Below, piece after piece: positions 23,378 to 35,632 of a DNA stretch of 64,000 bases. Position numbers and translations under genes: made by a program. Source of the DNA: Balanoglossus misakiensis (lineage: Eukaryota; Hemichordata); contig CM082583.2 of assembly GCA_040954595.2 (NCBI GenBank), forward strand, positions 7,254,001-7,318,000, read 5' to 3'. Below the pieces are notes generated by a model that made no database searches, had not been told where the DNA came from, and was given only the letters and a program-made list of their open reading frames with translations. The stretch's first letter is position 1. Each line of letters opens with the position of its first letter.

Positions 23378-26300
23378 GTACGTAACGCTGCAGCCCTGCT
23401 TTTGCCAACACTGGCACTATATACGATTGCCGTCGAATTTATTTGGATCGCTTTGTTTTGTTTTTCCGCCGTCCATGTGTATGTATATATGTATGTATGT
23501 GCGTGTGCGTTCGAGTTTGACACTCGACGCTTACACCGGCCGGTGGTCTGTACGCGTACACACGGACGCGCGGGCGCAGTACGCGGCAACCCTCGACGGC
23601 GCGCAAGACCTGCTACTCTCGCAACTTACACGTCGTCTTTTTCTGATCCCTTTCCCACAGAAAAGCGGAGGATGTCCCTGTGTGTAGGATGCGGCAACCA
23701 AATTCAAGACCAATATATACTGCGGGTAGCACCAGACCTGGAGTGGCACGCCGCCTGTCTTAAATGTTCCGATTGCAACCAGTATCTTGATGAGACCTGT
23801 ACGTGTTTCGTTCGAGACGGGAAAACCTACTGTAAACGGTGTTACGTAAGGTGAATATTTCTCGTGTTTTTCCTCCTTGGCTCCTATGTGTTACATTTAG
23901 CGAGTTACCGATTTTCTCAGCGATATTTGCGGTTTTTAAAAAAGTCTTGATGACACATTACGAACGGAAGTTATGGTGTTTTAATAACTGTCCTCCACAG
24001 ATTTAGAGTCGATGGAGTTTTACTGCACATAAACCAAGCGAAAGTTCCCACCAGTTTTAAAGTTCGAAATCGCTATATTCCATCGACTGACAAAACAATT
24101 TACCCCACGTCCCCATTTCCCGTCATCCAGCCAGAAATGACAGATTTGGTATTTTTAATTCCTGAATTTTGCGTGCCATCTCTACTCGCCATGTTTTGAT
24201 TAGTTCCCAGGTGATGGCGATGCTTTAGTTTTGCAATTAAAAATACCAGAGCCGTATAAAATTTAACGCAAATGCAAGTTTTGGGCCAATACGAAAATGT
24301 TCAAAGCGGCCCTCAATAAACCTCTGCCGTCCGCTGTCATCCTGTCAGCTTAACTCAATTTGATTTTTTTCTGTCATACCCCGAGTGGGCAGTCATACAT
24401 CCTAAATTACATTTAACTTGTGTGTATTGACTTATCAATGATGTTGACCCCATGTAATATCAACTAATTTACAAATGTGTATTTCCAATAATTTCCCATA
24501 CGTAGGCTATTTGGAACCAAATGTGCAAAGTGTAACTTGGGATTCAGTAAGAATGATTTCGTCATGCGGGCCAGGAACAAAATCTACCATATAGACTGTT
24601 TTCGCTGTGTCGCCTGCAGTCGGCAGCTCATTCCGGGCGATGAATTCGCCCTCCGCGAGGACGGACTATTCTGTAAAGCCGATCACGACGTTGTGGAGCG
24701 GGCGTCGGGGGAAGTCAACGGGACAACCAACAGCAACCACCGAACGTATATGGCCAGTGAGTATATACCGATATCTCTTAGTCTCTCGTATTCAGCTCGG
24801 GGTTTTTAATTCACTCCGGTGTCGCCGCGGATTTTTCTCCGGTCACCACTGGTTACACACCTCACCCCACTGACACAACCACTGCCGATGACGGCTTTAA
24901 CCCAGATCGAGGTCGAATTTGTAGTGCTAATGAACTATTTCCATGAAAGAACTCGGCGAGAAACGAGATCGCTCTCTATAGATAAGAGTCACAGTTAAAA
25001 CAGACCAGTTCGAATTTATCCCAAGAGTTGATTCTGTTCGTCTTGAAAAATTTCTCTTGACAATTTTTATTCGTTATGAATTATAAATATCAATTAAGAC
25101 ATTTTAGGGTAGAAAGTGTTTACAGTAACTGCGACCCTCAAAATGGACGATGCCGGGGATTATTCGCTATGCTTGCGGCTGCCCTATTGTCCTCGCTATT
25201 GTATTGACTGCACAATCTGGCGCCGCCTAAACAGCATCGCATGTGCGACAGAAAAGATATTCCTCACCATTTTCAATTTTCATACGTGATATTGCCAGTG
25301 CGCAGAAGCAGGCGAGCGCCCGTGAAGCCCCGGTTCGCCGCTTTGTGCTCTGCCGAAAAGAACTCTCGCTCTCGCTCGCTCTCTTTCACCGCACGATAGC
25401 TGTAGCTGGGCTATTGTCCCACCCCCTTCTATGAAGCTTCAAACCAATTCCCCTTTCCTGTATATTTTTCAGTAAATATTTTCCAAGCAAATTGACATCA
25501 CGCAGCTCTTCGCTTTTGTTCGATTGAAACTGTCTCTGCAGCCGTGATATAGAAATCGCACGCAGATGGCAACATTTCCAACAAGACTACCGACTTAATC
25601 GTGAAATCCGAAGAAACTAGTGCTGGCTATAAATAAATATTAAATCATATATAACAATATATATGCCCTCGAAGGATCGCCAAGAAAGTGGTATTTGTGT
25701 GTACATTACATTGTTATATGTATTGATAATTTTATGATTACGTTCGCGATCTTAACTGGAGATTTTCCAATGGCTCTGTTCGAGTGTGTAAGTGTTGGTC
25801 CCGTTGTGTTCCCCCTGTATGTGTACAGGGTAATGACCAACTTATGAAGTGTTTAACTATAATAATAAAACCAATGTCACATCATCTGTGGTGTTTCTAT
25901 GACATACACAAACATGCCAGATATATATTTTCTCTCCTGGAGAAAATCTCACAGTGGTTTTTGTGTGTGTCAAACCTGAAATGGAAAATGGGAGCGTGCG
26001 TAGCCAGGCTAAGTAGATTGCTAATTACACTGTCTGTAATGGAAGGGTATTCTATTTTCTCCTCTTTATGGCGCCGCTCTGCTGTATAGTTTGTGCCATG
26101 TTTCCACGTGTGCCCCGGTGCATCGACCGATAATCGTCAATATTATAATTTCTGCATTTCATCATCAGTGATTCCACTACTCTGAATGATAGCCTCTTAT
26201 TTCTCTGCGTCCGTCTTCGTAACATTTGTTTTTTATATTGCTCTTCTGTGCCACTCTACAGGCCACGCCGAACCCATGCAAAACAACAACAGGAGCGGCT

Positions 26301-29300
26301 CCCTGCGCCCCCATGTACATAAACAGGAAGCGCACCACAAAACAACGCGAGTCCGCACGGTTCTCAACGAAAAACAACTCCACACTCTGCGGACCTGTTA
26401 CGGGGCCAATCCCAGGCCGGACGCTCTCATGAAAGAACAGCTTGTCGAAATGACGGGACTTAGTCCCCGAGTTATAAGAGTGTGGTTTCAAAATAAACGG
26501 TGCAAGGATAAAAAAAGAAGTGTTCTTATGAAGCAAATGCAGGAGCAACAACAGCAAAAGGTAAGAAAGTGCGTTTGTTTGCGCTTCAAAATTTTCTGAT
26601 TCCAAAAATTTCGAGGAAATTCCCACGGACGCTGTCGATCCGTTTCACCGTCGGACAGCGTGTGTGTAATTGGTTTAATTGTACTACATGACCTATCATC
26701 ATATCCTCGTTCAGCCATGACTCGTCTACAGGTGAAAACAAAAAAAAATCAATTTGTGCGCGTGCTGAAGTTTTTGGCTTATCAACGGTGGCCATATTAC
26801 TTTTGCTTTGTTTACCGTATGTATGTCATCACAGGCTGTGTTTGTAAACACGGTTTTTTCTCTCCAAATTAACTCAAACCGCCTGTGAAAAACAGTGAAA
26901 AAAGAAAAGCGTTGAATAAATTTAACCGTATAATTCACACTCGTTTCAAAGTTGCTTTGTGTGTTTTTCCCCCCAACTGTGTGCAGGGCACTATAGTAAA
27001 CATTAGACACGAATTTCTCGCTTATTATTCGCTCAATCGTCGGCCAGCTCGTGTTCCTTTTTCGTTGCTTTGCCGAGAAATATTTCGTTTTATAAATAAG
27101 TAAACAGGGCCTTGTGAGAGAGTCGTGAATATCGCCACACGAACTTCGACTGTCGTCAAAACATCACAGTTCAGCAACGCGAGTCGGAATGATCGATCAG
27201 GCACACCTGACATTTTCCCCCTGAACTAATTTTGGTTTCGCGAATTTTCATTTACCCCAAGGACCGTTAACTGCACTTCGCGGTTTCAGGGAAAGACGGG
27301 ATCTTGGCAGTCCCACAAAAGCGCCTAGCTTAATGATTTTTCCGGTTGAGCTATAAAGTGTATCACGCTTGCTAATTATTTCGCTTATTTCTCTCTGTCT
27401 CTCTCTTTCACAAACTAGCATTCACTGATACGATTCGTCTACTCTGCCATTAAGCAAATTTAACTCCTTGCGTGAAGGCTACAAATTTATACTGTGGGTA
27501 GATTTTCTGGCGTGGTCGAATCACGTGATAAGCAGATGGAATATTGGAGATAAATAAAGCCCTACGTTTATGAATTTTTAATTTCGGTCGAAATCCATCG
27601 TAAAGATAGCTAGCGGTTTTTGTACATAGGTGTTCTCTGCGTGAAAATGACCTGTCGGTCACATTTGCATGACTTCTAAGGATATCGATAATTTACACAT
27701 TTATTTACCTGTCTTTAATGTTTAGTTATCGAACTTAAATGCCATAACGCCTCCTTCATTCTGCCCAATTCACATATCCTTATAAAAATTCAAATCTTCA
27801 TATATTACGCAAAATTCCTTTTTTTCAATTATTGACAGAACTATTTTAAAATGTCTATGGTTGGTAACATGTAATAATTCCTATACAATCGGTCAGCGCT
27901 GGATGGCGTAATATCAGTTTTAAATTTCATTGTTTTCCTGGACACATCCTATGGGGGGGGGGGCAATTAATTAATCCGCTATACGCGACGACCGTAATCG
28001 GTATGTTTGTCAAGCGTAGCGTAGACAGGTACCGTCGCTTTGGCCCCAACTTTGGCAAACTCGCTGTGATCGCTCTAATAGACACCACGTTTAGCTTAAT
28101 TGCTTCAAAGATTAGTAATTAGCACCTTAATTGACAGGAAGTTTGTTTTGTTGCGAGTGTCATGTCCAGTTCCCGGCTTCTGCTGACAGGGAACCCGAAA
28201 TTTCACAGGTACCGGGTTTTGTACACCTGAATGACGGACCCTTGACAACGCCAATGGCGTGGTTCAGTTGTCAGCTGTGGAGGACTGAGATTGACATGCA
28301 GTTGGGGTGTCTCCGAAAGTAGACCAAACCACAGAAAGTTTTGGATTTCTTTGACTTTTAAAAGAAAACACAAGGCTGGCCACACTCTGTTTGTCCGAGG
28401 TGGAATGTTTCCTTGAATCAAAACGACGCGGCGTCGAGAGAGAGGAGAGTCCCGTGATTCACCCACCTGCAAATAAAATGTATATCACAGTTTTCAATTT
28501 GTAGACGGAATTAAGAGATTGTGAATGGGGGTTAGTGAAGATAGCAAGCCGATGTCAGATCGAAGTCGATGATGAGGCCGTAATCTGCGGGTTCCATCTC
28601 TGGTTTGTTGTTTTGGGAATTGCAAAATGTTTCCCTCGGCCAACCTCATCGGGGTTCTTTAAAAACACGCCAGGAGCAGCGCGCATCGCCAGCCAACGAT
28701 GATCGGAACGCGACCGGCGAATATCCCCCAGCTGTCGTGTAGCGTTTCTCGCTGTTGGAAGGCAGCTCGGTTCAGCGACGTCCATAAAAAAAATCCTTGT
28801 CTCCAGCCGTTCAGTCGCCTTATGCTATTGTTCCCTCATTAACAATTTAGTTGTGTGCTTTAATTTTGTGTTTTTATTACGTGAGTGAGTAAAAAATCGT
28901 GTCGGGGTAATAAACTGTCCTCCGGGGAGCGAGCTGAAAGTTTTAAGTAGAGTCGACTCTTAGTCCTCTCTCCGGTACAAGTTCCAGCATATTGAGCGCT
29001 GATTTACCGAAGTCGCATTTTTTAAAACGTTTCAACTGGAGGGGACAATACACAAATGTTTGGTTTGAAGAAGCAATCGAGATAGCGGGATTGGGTTATG
29101 TGTTTTTGTTCTGGGTACACAAACGCGCGTTCTTCTGTGTATGTTTTAGATATGATGGTGTTTGCATGGGCCGGGTCGAGATTCGTCTTATTGTTGTGCC
29201 CCCCTCACAACATAAATACGCCGGTCTAGGAAATCGGTTTATAATTAGGTGTCATATGTGCATTGGGAAGCCCCTCTTGACGCAGTTGTACAAATACCTT

Positions 29301-32300
29301 GTCAATTTTTATTTACTCTTTTTTGGGGGAAAACGACTGGCATGGGCACAGTGTACATAAATAAAGCCGCGGTTGCTGCAAAATGTGTGGACTGTGGCTC
29401 GGTCGAAGGTATCAGCTGTCGACTGTAGGGGTCACCGCAGATCGACCCGCCAGCCTAATCGTACTGTTTGTCGTGAATGGAATCGGCGAAAAATACCGCT
29501 TGCGACCCCAGGCACAGCGTTTTTTTTTTACTTGGCCAGCTGAGCTGTTCGCCAGCCCCGGTCGGCCGCGATACCAAAAGCGCTCTCCCCCTGCTCAGTT
29601 GACTGTAGCATGCACTTACAGACTATTGTTACAACACTTCAGAAATTTCGTTTATTTGCGCTGGTTGTCCTTCAAAACGCACCCACTTCTCAACCCCGGT
29701 GCGCAAGAGAGTGAAGTTTTCGCTTTGCCATGACATGTCAGGTAGTTGCCAGCCGGTCTCGGGTTACGCAAATTGAAAGGTATCATTGCTAGTGCTCGGG
29801 ACCGAGGCTAGAGTGTGGAGCGAAAACAAACCTTGCATGAAAAAAAACCCTGCCAACTGCAGCTTTGATGTTATATTTCGGGCCATTTCAGACTGATATT
29901 GGTTAAAAATTGGAGTTACGCCACCTCAACGTACAAGTCGGGTGTTGACGCGCCCCCTTGTTTATTCTCTGTCAAAAGCACCGTCTCTCGACACCATGAC
30001 TGGCCGGCAACCAGGTGTTCCCTCTCAGACTCGCGACCCTGTCTTTCCACAGCGCTGTGTTGCCCTCTCCTCTGGGCGTGCGTGCGCGGGCCGTTGGTGT
30101 TAACGGGAGGTACACATCTGCGCCTATGTCCTCTGTTAGACGACGTCTTGTTCACTCCCCCCGTCTCTCCATAAATGAAAAAAGAAATCCGCTATGTTCT
30201 CTAAAACTTCCAATAGAAAAGCCGCACCTGTCAAAAATCAGTCGTATACGAGACACACACATCTCGTATGCACGTTATCTTTGCTGCCTGTGTCTTCCAA
30301 AACTGTTGGACGCTAATGCTTCGACCTGAACGTGTTTTTATCCCGTTTGCCAAAATCTACAACGCAATTATCGTGCGATCCGGCGATCCCTGAAAGACAC
30401 TGAAACCCGATCAGTGTTCTGTCAATTAAAAGAAACATTCTCGGGTGAGAGGCCTGCGCCTTGACCAAGACTCTTGCACCACCATGCGTCATTCCGCCCT
30501 AAATCGCTGACTATTATCATTACAGCCCATTGACACAGCGTGACTTTGTAAACCCAACTAACTTTCAATAATGTACCACACAAATGATACATAACTGTCA
30601 CCTCGTGATTATTTCTAAATAATAAAAAAATGATTTTTCTTCTTCGTCACAAAAAAATTAATTTCAGAACAACCAGAGGGCACAGGGTTTTCAAGGAGTC
30701 CCAATGGTGGCGTCCAGTCCGGTTCGACACGACGGCAATATGCAAGCCAACCCCGTCGAAGTTACCAGCTATCAACAGCAACCTCCAGCTTGGCAAGCCC
30801 TCAGTGATTTTGCATTGAAAAGCGATATTGAACAGCCGGCTTTTCAACAATTGGTAAGTTCCACAATCCCACTTTCAATATTAATTTTAACAAAATGGCG
30901 GCGGCGACTGTCACACATAATGACTGGAGACCTCTCCAACGTCGAACTAAGTTTGATTAATAAGAACAGACCCATGTCAGGCAAAATTTACGACTATTAT
31001 TTCATTTTACTTTTTATTTACGACTCGTAATTGCCTAAATATTTAATTTTAGATGTTATATAGGCAGACTGGGCGATGTCAGTAAAATATAAATGTGCTG
31101 TTCACATTTCGAGCAGAGTGACAAATTTAATCCTTGTGGTTAAATTTTAATGCGTTTATTTGTGTAATATTATAAGGTTAATCATACATATTAAGGTTTT
31201 ACTTATCTTTAACCAAACGAAACACACGAGAGAACTTTTTAAATACACTTCTATCAAGAAATTGTTGTGCCCCCAAAGAAAAATTGTCGTCTGCACATCT
31301 TGGCGCCATTTTACTCTAGATATTGCAAAACTGTCTCATCCGCGGACCTCAAAGTCCAGTTTGCCGCGTAATACTCGAACAGGACTTGTGGAGAAGCTTT
31401 AATCCAGAATTGATAAAGAAATTACACTTCGGTGAATCTGTGAGCCCCCTTTTTTCCTATTCATCCGGCAGCCATTTTTCGTGATTACTGTGGTGTCAAT
31501 GTAATTCGGTCACAACTCGAACATAACAATGCCCTCCTTAAAAGCGGAGACAGACGCAGATAGCGTTCAGTGAATTTTCTTATTTACCATATTATTCAAT
31601 CCACTAGCGTTTTTGCAGAGAGCCAATCCGTTTAGAATCAGAGAGAAAACTTTAATTTCCAACTTCGCGTTTATCCCTTTTGCGAGAGCGAAATTATCCC
31701 CTCTACGTAATTCCCGCCTTCGGAGGAAGGTGTATTAGTGCGCTGTATTTCTCACTGTATACGATTCAAAATTTCCCCCCTTACCAAGAATGATTAAGCC
31801 TATTACGGTTTAGGAAAATAAACGGGGAGAATGGAGGCTCGTTATGGACCTACAATTGCAGAATGATTGTTTAAATATGTTTTAGAATAAAAACACATAG
31901 CGTCTATGCGCCACTTCCAGTGGAGTGCTGCGCTCTTACGGAAATAATACGATGAAAAGGGGGGCAATGGCATGAGCACGTGCACTGCCCAAGATATCAA
32001 GGCGAATTTTCAAAATAACTAAAGTACATTTTGAGAGGGCAAGAGCTCTCCGGGAGGATTCAGCGTAGTGGAGGGCTAAAGATAAAATCCGAATGCCAGC
32101 GGGAAGTTTATAAAATCCCACTATGTTACTGTAAAGCATGATTTACCTTACCTATTGGGTATTATTTCTAAATATGCCTTCTGTGACGCAAACACACAAT
32201 CGTGACCCAACTTTAGGGGACTGCAGTGTCCTCGCTGTTTATGCTAATTTAAGAAATATATATATAGGTATATATGTAAAATTGAAAAACCAACACCACG

Positions 32301-33641
32301 TATATAAACGTAGAGAACTGAGATACATGTTTGGATGTTTGGACAGTCGCATGTGTCATGCATGTTGTGTGACATCCGACTAATATTTTGTTTAACCAAA
32401 TTGACAATTTTTATCTTTATAGAATAACAATAATTGTTATTTTGGAAGGGAAAGCAACCGCATGTTCTGTCGTGTTCACGTCACGAGCCTCGCAAAGTTT
32501 TGTTTTTAGTGTGTGCATTTGTTTTGAATACCACGGTGGATTTTCCAGCGTTGAAATTACTGAATGATGAAACAGAGACTTGGGAGCAGGCCTGACCTCT
32601 GGCTGCGCTCAACATATTCATCACTGTCACTGTACCACGGCGCGGTTACAACAAGCTGTTCATCCAAATGTGTGGCTGAAAACGCGGTTTTCATTCACAA
32701 CTGGGGCGAATGCCTGTTTCTAAGACAGAACGTGGCATTTCCCCGCGGTTTCCCTGTGACTGAGATATCACCTTGTCTACCTTAAACCTCAACTCATGAA
32801 TTGTCCAGCGTGCACGTGGAGGAGGGTAGAATGATGTATTAACGTGTCCTATTAGTTTTATCGAGACTCCCTCAACACTCCAGACAATCCAACTCCCTAC
32901 CACAAAATTTCCTTGTGCGAATTATAATCACAATTAATAATTTAATTTTCATGTAATATCGTTCAACCAGTCATTACCACGCTTAACCTAATTTAATTTC
33001 GGCAAACACTTTCCTACACACACGCACACGCTGAAAATGTAATCAGACCCGTTTCATTTCGCGTCGTATTGTTGAATCAATCGCAATCACACAAGTAACA
33101 ACATTAGAATACACGCTCCCCTCTCCGTACAAATAATGCAATTTTCGTTCAAACATACACGGCCCAGATTTGTGGCATCAGCCACGGCTCCACCCAGCGT
33201 GCTGTCCTTGTCTTCTCGTCTGTACTGTATGTGAACTAAAACCGATGCAGACGATTCTTTCAGATTTTTTTTTAGTTTCTGTGGGAATTTCACATTTGAA
33301 AAATTTTCAGTGTAAAGGTTGCGCGGAATACATTTCCAAGTAGGTCAACATCGATTTTTTCCCCGCGAGTAATCGTTCGTAACAAAGCTGAAACAACTCG
33401 AAATTCTGTTACGGCTTTTCTCTATTGAATATTCCCGAACCCTATTGATGTTTTCCCCGAGTGTCTGACTCTGCTCCCGTCGCCTGTTTCTTACCCTTTT
33501 TGTACTCTTTGTCTCGCACAGGTAAATTTCTCAGAAGGTAACCCCCCAAACCACGAAGATTCGCAATTGACACCCCCTCCCGAGGACACAATGGTGGATA
33601 GCAACCCCCCACCCTCGGCTATATCAACGTCGAGTGAATGA
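23353..33641 (+). CDS. isl1: Islet LIM-homeodomain transcription factor, complete six-exon coding region
   Basis: Join of 23353-23377, 23661-23850, 24506-24756, 26262-26560, 30668-30853 and 33522-33641; the exons sum to 1071 bp, 356 codons plus TGA, with phases agreeing at every junction and GT-AG at all five introns. Seen in order: basic N-terminus (residues 1-12), LIM1 (16-69), LIM2 (78-131), spacer (132-181), homeodomain (about 183-242, with W230 F231 Q232 N233 and R235 of helix 3), Gln-rich stretch (247-254), the conserved LHX3-binding segment (about 266-300), and a Pro/Ser-rich tail. Family knowledge: a nuclear regulator that binds DNA through the homeodomain and LDB through the LIM domains, and specifies motor neurons, endocrine and heart precursors. 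Length is close to vertebrate ISL1/ISL2 (about 350-360 residues). It is probably the single Islet of a non-vertebrate bilaterian; whether a second paralogue exists cannot be judged here. Confidence 0.97.
23378..23660 (+). other. isl1: Islet intron 1
   Basis: 283 bp from GTACGT to CCCACAG. The middle carries a degenerate TATG/TG simple repeat (about 23475-23510). A 150-residue open frame runs through the intron into exon 2, but its intronic part has no family resemblance and is a read-through artefact. Confidence 0.88.
23661..23850 (+). CDS. isl1: Islet coding exon 2 (LIM1 domain)
   Basis: The acceptor is a pyrimidine tract ending CCCACAG at 23660; the donor is AG|GTGAAT at 23850/23851, splitting an Arg codon. 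A nearby GTAAGG donor at 23846 would break the frame into exon 3, so it is not used for this product. The exon encodes residues 9-72. LIM1 ligands are visible as C16-x2-C19, H38, C41-x2-C44, C47 and C66-x2-C69, the normal double zinc-finger spacing. The core motif around [10 protein letters not shown] is typical of Islet. The last ligand is Cys (KRCY), where vertebrate ISL1 has Asp (KRDY); both coordinate zinc in LIM domains. LIM domains recruit LDB1-type cofactors. Confidence 0.97.
23851..24505 (+). other. isl1: Islet intron 2
   Basis: 655 bp between the LIM1 and LIM2 exons, GTGAAT to ACGTAG. The position matches the intron between the LIM domains in vertebrate ISL1. No repeats or other features stand out. 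Confidence 0.95.
24506..24756 (+). CDS. isl1: Islet coding exon 3 (LIM2 domain and first half of the spacer)
   Basis: The acceptor is ACGTAG at 24505 and the donor is GCCA|GTGAGT at 24756/24757. It completes Arg72, then encodes L-F-G-T-K and LIM2 with ligands C78-x2-C81, H100, C103-x2-C106, C109 and C128-x2-D131. The stretches [11 protein letters not shown] and [20 protein letters not shown] are near-invariant in Islet proteins and give a secure family call. After DHDVVERAS the sequence leaves the vertebrate pattern: a Gly/Asn/Thr-rich linker ([10 protein letters not shown]) replaces the proline-containing linker of ISL1. Reading on past the donor gives an unrelated 17-residue tail and a stop, so the intron is required. 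Confidence 0.97.
24757..26261 (+). other. isl1: Islet intron 3
   Basis: 1505 bp, GTGAGT to CTACAG, lying in the LIM2-homeodomain spacer. It contains a CTCGCTCT-type pyrimidine stretch near 25363-25386 and AT-rich sequence near 25630-25670. No coding content is seen. Confidence 0.95.
26262..26560 (+). CDS. isl1: Islet coding exon 4 (homeodomain)
   Basis: The acceptor is CTCTACAG at 26261 and the donor is AAAAG|GTAAGA at 26560/26561 (phase 0). Residues 156-255: a short spacer, the conserved LRPHVHKQ block just before the homeodomain, then a 60-residue homeodomain from about T183 to S242. Helix 3 reads [16 protein letters not shown] with Asn51 and Arg53 equivalents present, so DNA binding should be intact. 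Compared with vertebrate ISL1 the domain is almost unchanged (for example CYGANPRP where ISL1 has CYAANPRP). It ends with a Gln-rich run, MQEQQQQK. The basic cluster at the end of the homeodomain is a likely nuclear localisation signal. Confidence 0.98.
26561..30667 (+). other. isl1: Islet intron 4
   Basis: 4107 bp, GTAAGA to TTTCAG, the largest intron. It holds a TCTC-rich patch (27391-27410), a G11 run (27953-27963) and several chance open frames with no family resemblance. A large intron after the homeodomain exon could house regulatory elements, but none can be named from sequence alone. Confidence 0.94.
27953..27963. repeat. Poly-G run (G11) in Islet intron 4
   Basis: Eleven consecutive G on the coding strand of the gene, which could form a quadruplex in the pre-mRNA. 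Confidence 0.9.
30668..30853 (+). CDS. isl1: Islet coding exon 5 (LHX3-binding segment)
   Basis: The acceptor is ATTTCAG at 30667 and the donor is CAATTG|GTAAGT at 30853/30854; both junctions are phase 0 and the exon is exactly 62 codons. It contains [20 protein letters not shown] and SYQ, followed by [18 protein letters not shown]. In vertebrate ISL1/ISL2 the first part is the segment that binds the LIM domains of LHX3/LHX4 in the motor-neuron complex, and all its main hydrophobic positions are kept. A Gln/Pro insertion (QQQPPAWQ) sits where vertebrates have a shorter QPPWK. It lies alone between introns of 4.1 and 2.7 kb and is easily missed by gene finders, but the family match is unambiguous. 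Confidence 0.96.
30854..33521 (+). other. isl1: Islet intron 5
   Basis: 2668 bp, GTAAGT to GCACAG. It includes a short AT dinucleotide tract (about 32255-32276) and is otherwise unremarkable AT-rich sequence. Confidence 0.94.
33522..33641 (+). CDS. isl1: Islet coding exon 6 (C-terminal tail and stop)
   Basis: The acceptor is CTCGCACAG at 33521, after a pyrimidine-rich stretch. The exon opens with VNFSEG, which joins PAFQQL of exon 5 to rebuild the conserved PAFQQLVNFSEG motif of Islet proteins, so the join is secure. The rest ([25 protein letters not shown], then SAISTSSE) is Pro/Asp/Ser-rich and resembles the vertebrate tail only loosely, which keeps a D/N-S-M-V-type core near the end. TGA lies at 33639-33641. 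The residues after VNFSEG are the least conserved part of the protein. Confidence 0.94.
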   Translation, partial: VNFSEGNPPNHEDSQLTPPPEDTMVDSNPPPSAISTSSE

Positions 33642-35085
33642 CAACGAGATGTGTATTGTGACATTCCTAGGAGGAGGAGGAAAAAACATCAAGCCAGACA
33701 ATCTTTGCCGGCACCGTGGTGAAGGATTTACCACCCTGTGAACAACGCAAGGGTCTCAACCCTCGGATAATCCAGCCCGTTCGAAAGAGGGGATTGATAC
33801 ACTCCACTCTACTGCCAGGACCGTAAGCTGGGGACATTTTTCTCCGTCATCCTCTGTGCGTGTCTCGTCACTTGCTTCCCTCCGACCCTGCCAAAACGTG
33901 CTGCAAGTCGCACAGATATCGAGGATGCGTAATGTTCAGATGAATTCTAAGCTTACAGTGTCCTCCTGCGCTTGGGTACAGCGCCAAGCAGAGTTGTCGC
34001 CATTCGACATTCGAACAATTCCAAGGAAAATGCCTGTGGTATCATCAACGCCTGTCGGGAACCATACAATTTTGTTTGGAAACATGCAGGGAATCGCCGT
34101 TACCGGTTTGTCTACGTCTTCAAGTTGACCGTGTGTACATATTCATTGTTTTAGTGATTTTTCTTTCTTTCCTTCAAATGAACCCTTCCCATGCAGAAGA
34201 GTTACTGAGTATATCCCTACCACGACCGAGAAAATTAGAACGGGGAGAGGAGAGAAAACGAGAAAGAAAGTGCGTTTGAAGGACTGGACAAGTTTTAGTG
34301 TAGATGGAAGAAGCATGGGTAACGTGGAATTGACACGATCGCTGAGTGGGGAATTCCCAAACGAAATGAACATTACTAGCGGTAGCAACCGACAATTAAT
34401 AATATTCATTAATGCAGGGGAGTTTAAGAGTTTCATTGATAATGAATAGGTCGGTGCCACCGGCTTTCTGATAAATAGTTCAGTATGTTACGCATGGTGC
34501 CCACGGACCAGTGAAACAAGAAACGCAGAGAGCAGTGTTCTTTTTGGTGTTGTCAGAGAAGGACCAAATCACGCCATAGGCAGACGTGTACGCCGCTATA
34601 GAGTAAAAGGGGGAGGGGGAAACATCAATTTAGGGGTGCGGAGAGGGGGAGGGAGGGTAGTAGAACTTTATTTAAAGTCGATATTTATGAAACCATTCTA
34701 CGGTTTCGTTCGCAGATGCAATACATCGTCAGAGTAAAGACTTAAATGGGGACAATATCCATGCAATGTGTTACGATTGCAACATAAGGGGTTTTGTACA
34801 CCGCTGTTTGAACACAGCGCAACGGCAATACCCATGGGAGATTTTTTTATCGAATTTTCCAACTCTGGCGATCCGATCTATTGTTTTTTTCACTCACTGA
34901 CTTGTTTCTCAGCTATGTCTTACGTCATGCAACACAAACTGTTTTAAATATTTTATATTATTTATCTTGGAAATTTCAGGGCGCAGTGTTGAAATGTGTA
35001 ACTATGTTTGTCATATTCCTCAGTGCTCAACGAGTTGTCAATTTTCCCCCATAATGCACAATGGAATAAAAAAATAAATTTAAAA
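33642..35085 (+). other. isl1: Probable Islet 3' UTR
   Basis: The first AATAAA signals downstream of the stop codon are at 35065-35070 and 35073-35078, so a 3' UTR of about 1.4 kb is likely, similar in scale to vertebrate ISL1. Within it are a Pumilio-type TGTACATA (34134-34141), an AU-rich TATTTAT near 34681 and purine-rich tracts at 34240-34270 and 34610-34660. The true 3' end needs transcript data; a non-canonical earlier signal cannot be excluded. Confidence 0.45.
35065..35078 (+). terminator. isl1: Candidate Islet polyadenylation signals (two AATAAA)
   Basis: Two canonical AATAAA hexamers at 35065-35070 and 35073-35078, eight bases apart. They are the first such hexamers after the Islet stop codon on this strand. 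There is no strong GU-rich element directly downstream. Confidence 0.4.
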
Positions 35086-35335
35086 AAGTTTACATTCTCA
35101 GAAGGACATGGCAAATATAAACCAGCTTATATACCCAGCACAACTCAGTAGGGATAGATCAACTTATTACATTTTATCCAGATCAAGACATGGTTTAACA
35201 GAGAGAGAGTTAGCTTTTATATCGGGAACAAAATCCCAACAATTTGAGAAAAAAATTAAAACAGAAGCACGATGACGTCATAAAGTGAACTGAACCTGTC
35301 TTTGTGTGGTTTTTGTTGGTGCAGTGGTGGGGGCT

Positions 35336-35360
35336 TTGGCTTGGCTTGGCTTGGCTTGGA
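35336..35360. repeat. TTGGC pentanucleotide repeat
   Basis: Four TTGGC units and a TTGGA, just beyond the Islet 3' end. Confidence 0.85.
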
Positions 35361-35632
35361 GCGAAGTTGATCAACATCAGCTGACTTGTATATACTTCAA
35401 AGCCGGTTGCATAATAGTCTTAACGTAGAACACACACACACGGCCAAAGAAAGTCGAAATGCATAATTGCAGTCACACAGGATAAATATAATTAGGGTTA
35501 TTGTCAACTCCTTTCGTGTCACATTAAGCTTTCACTTTCTAAACCGCTGTAAGTACTTTGTTTCTAAAAACGACAATTGATTGATTTCATTTCGCTTTTC
35601 ACAGCTTTTTAACGTGTTGCCGGTGCTAAACT

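Noticed and set aside
23402-23660. N-terminal extension of the Islet exon-2 frame into intron 1
   Set aside because: The extension has no conservation and crosses a strong acceptor; the spliced exon 1 gives the family-typical N-terminus instead.
33856-34128. 90-codon open frame after the Islet stop codon
   Set aside because: Lies in the probable 3' UTR and has no resemblance to any family.
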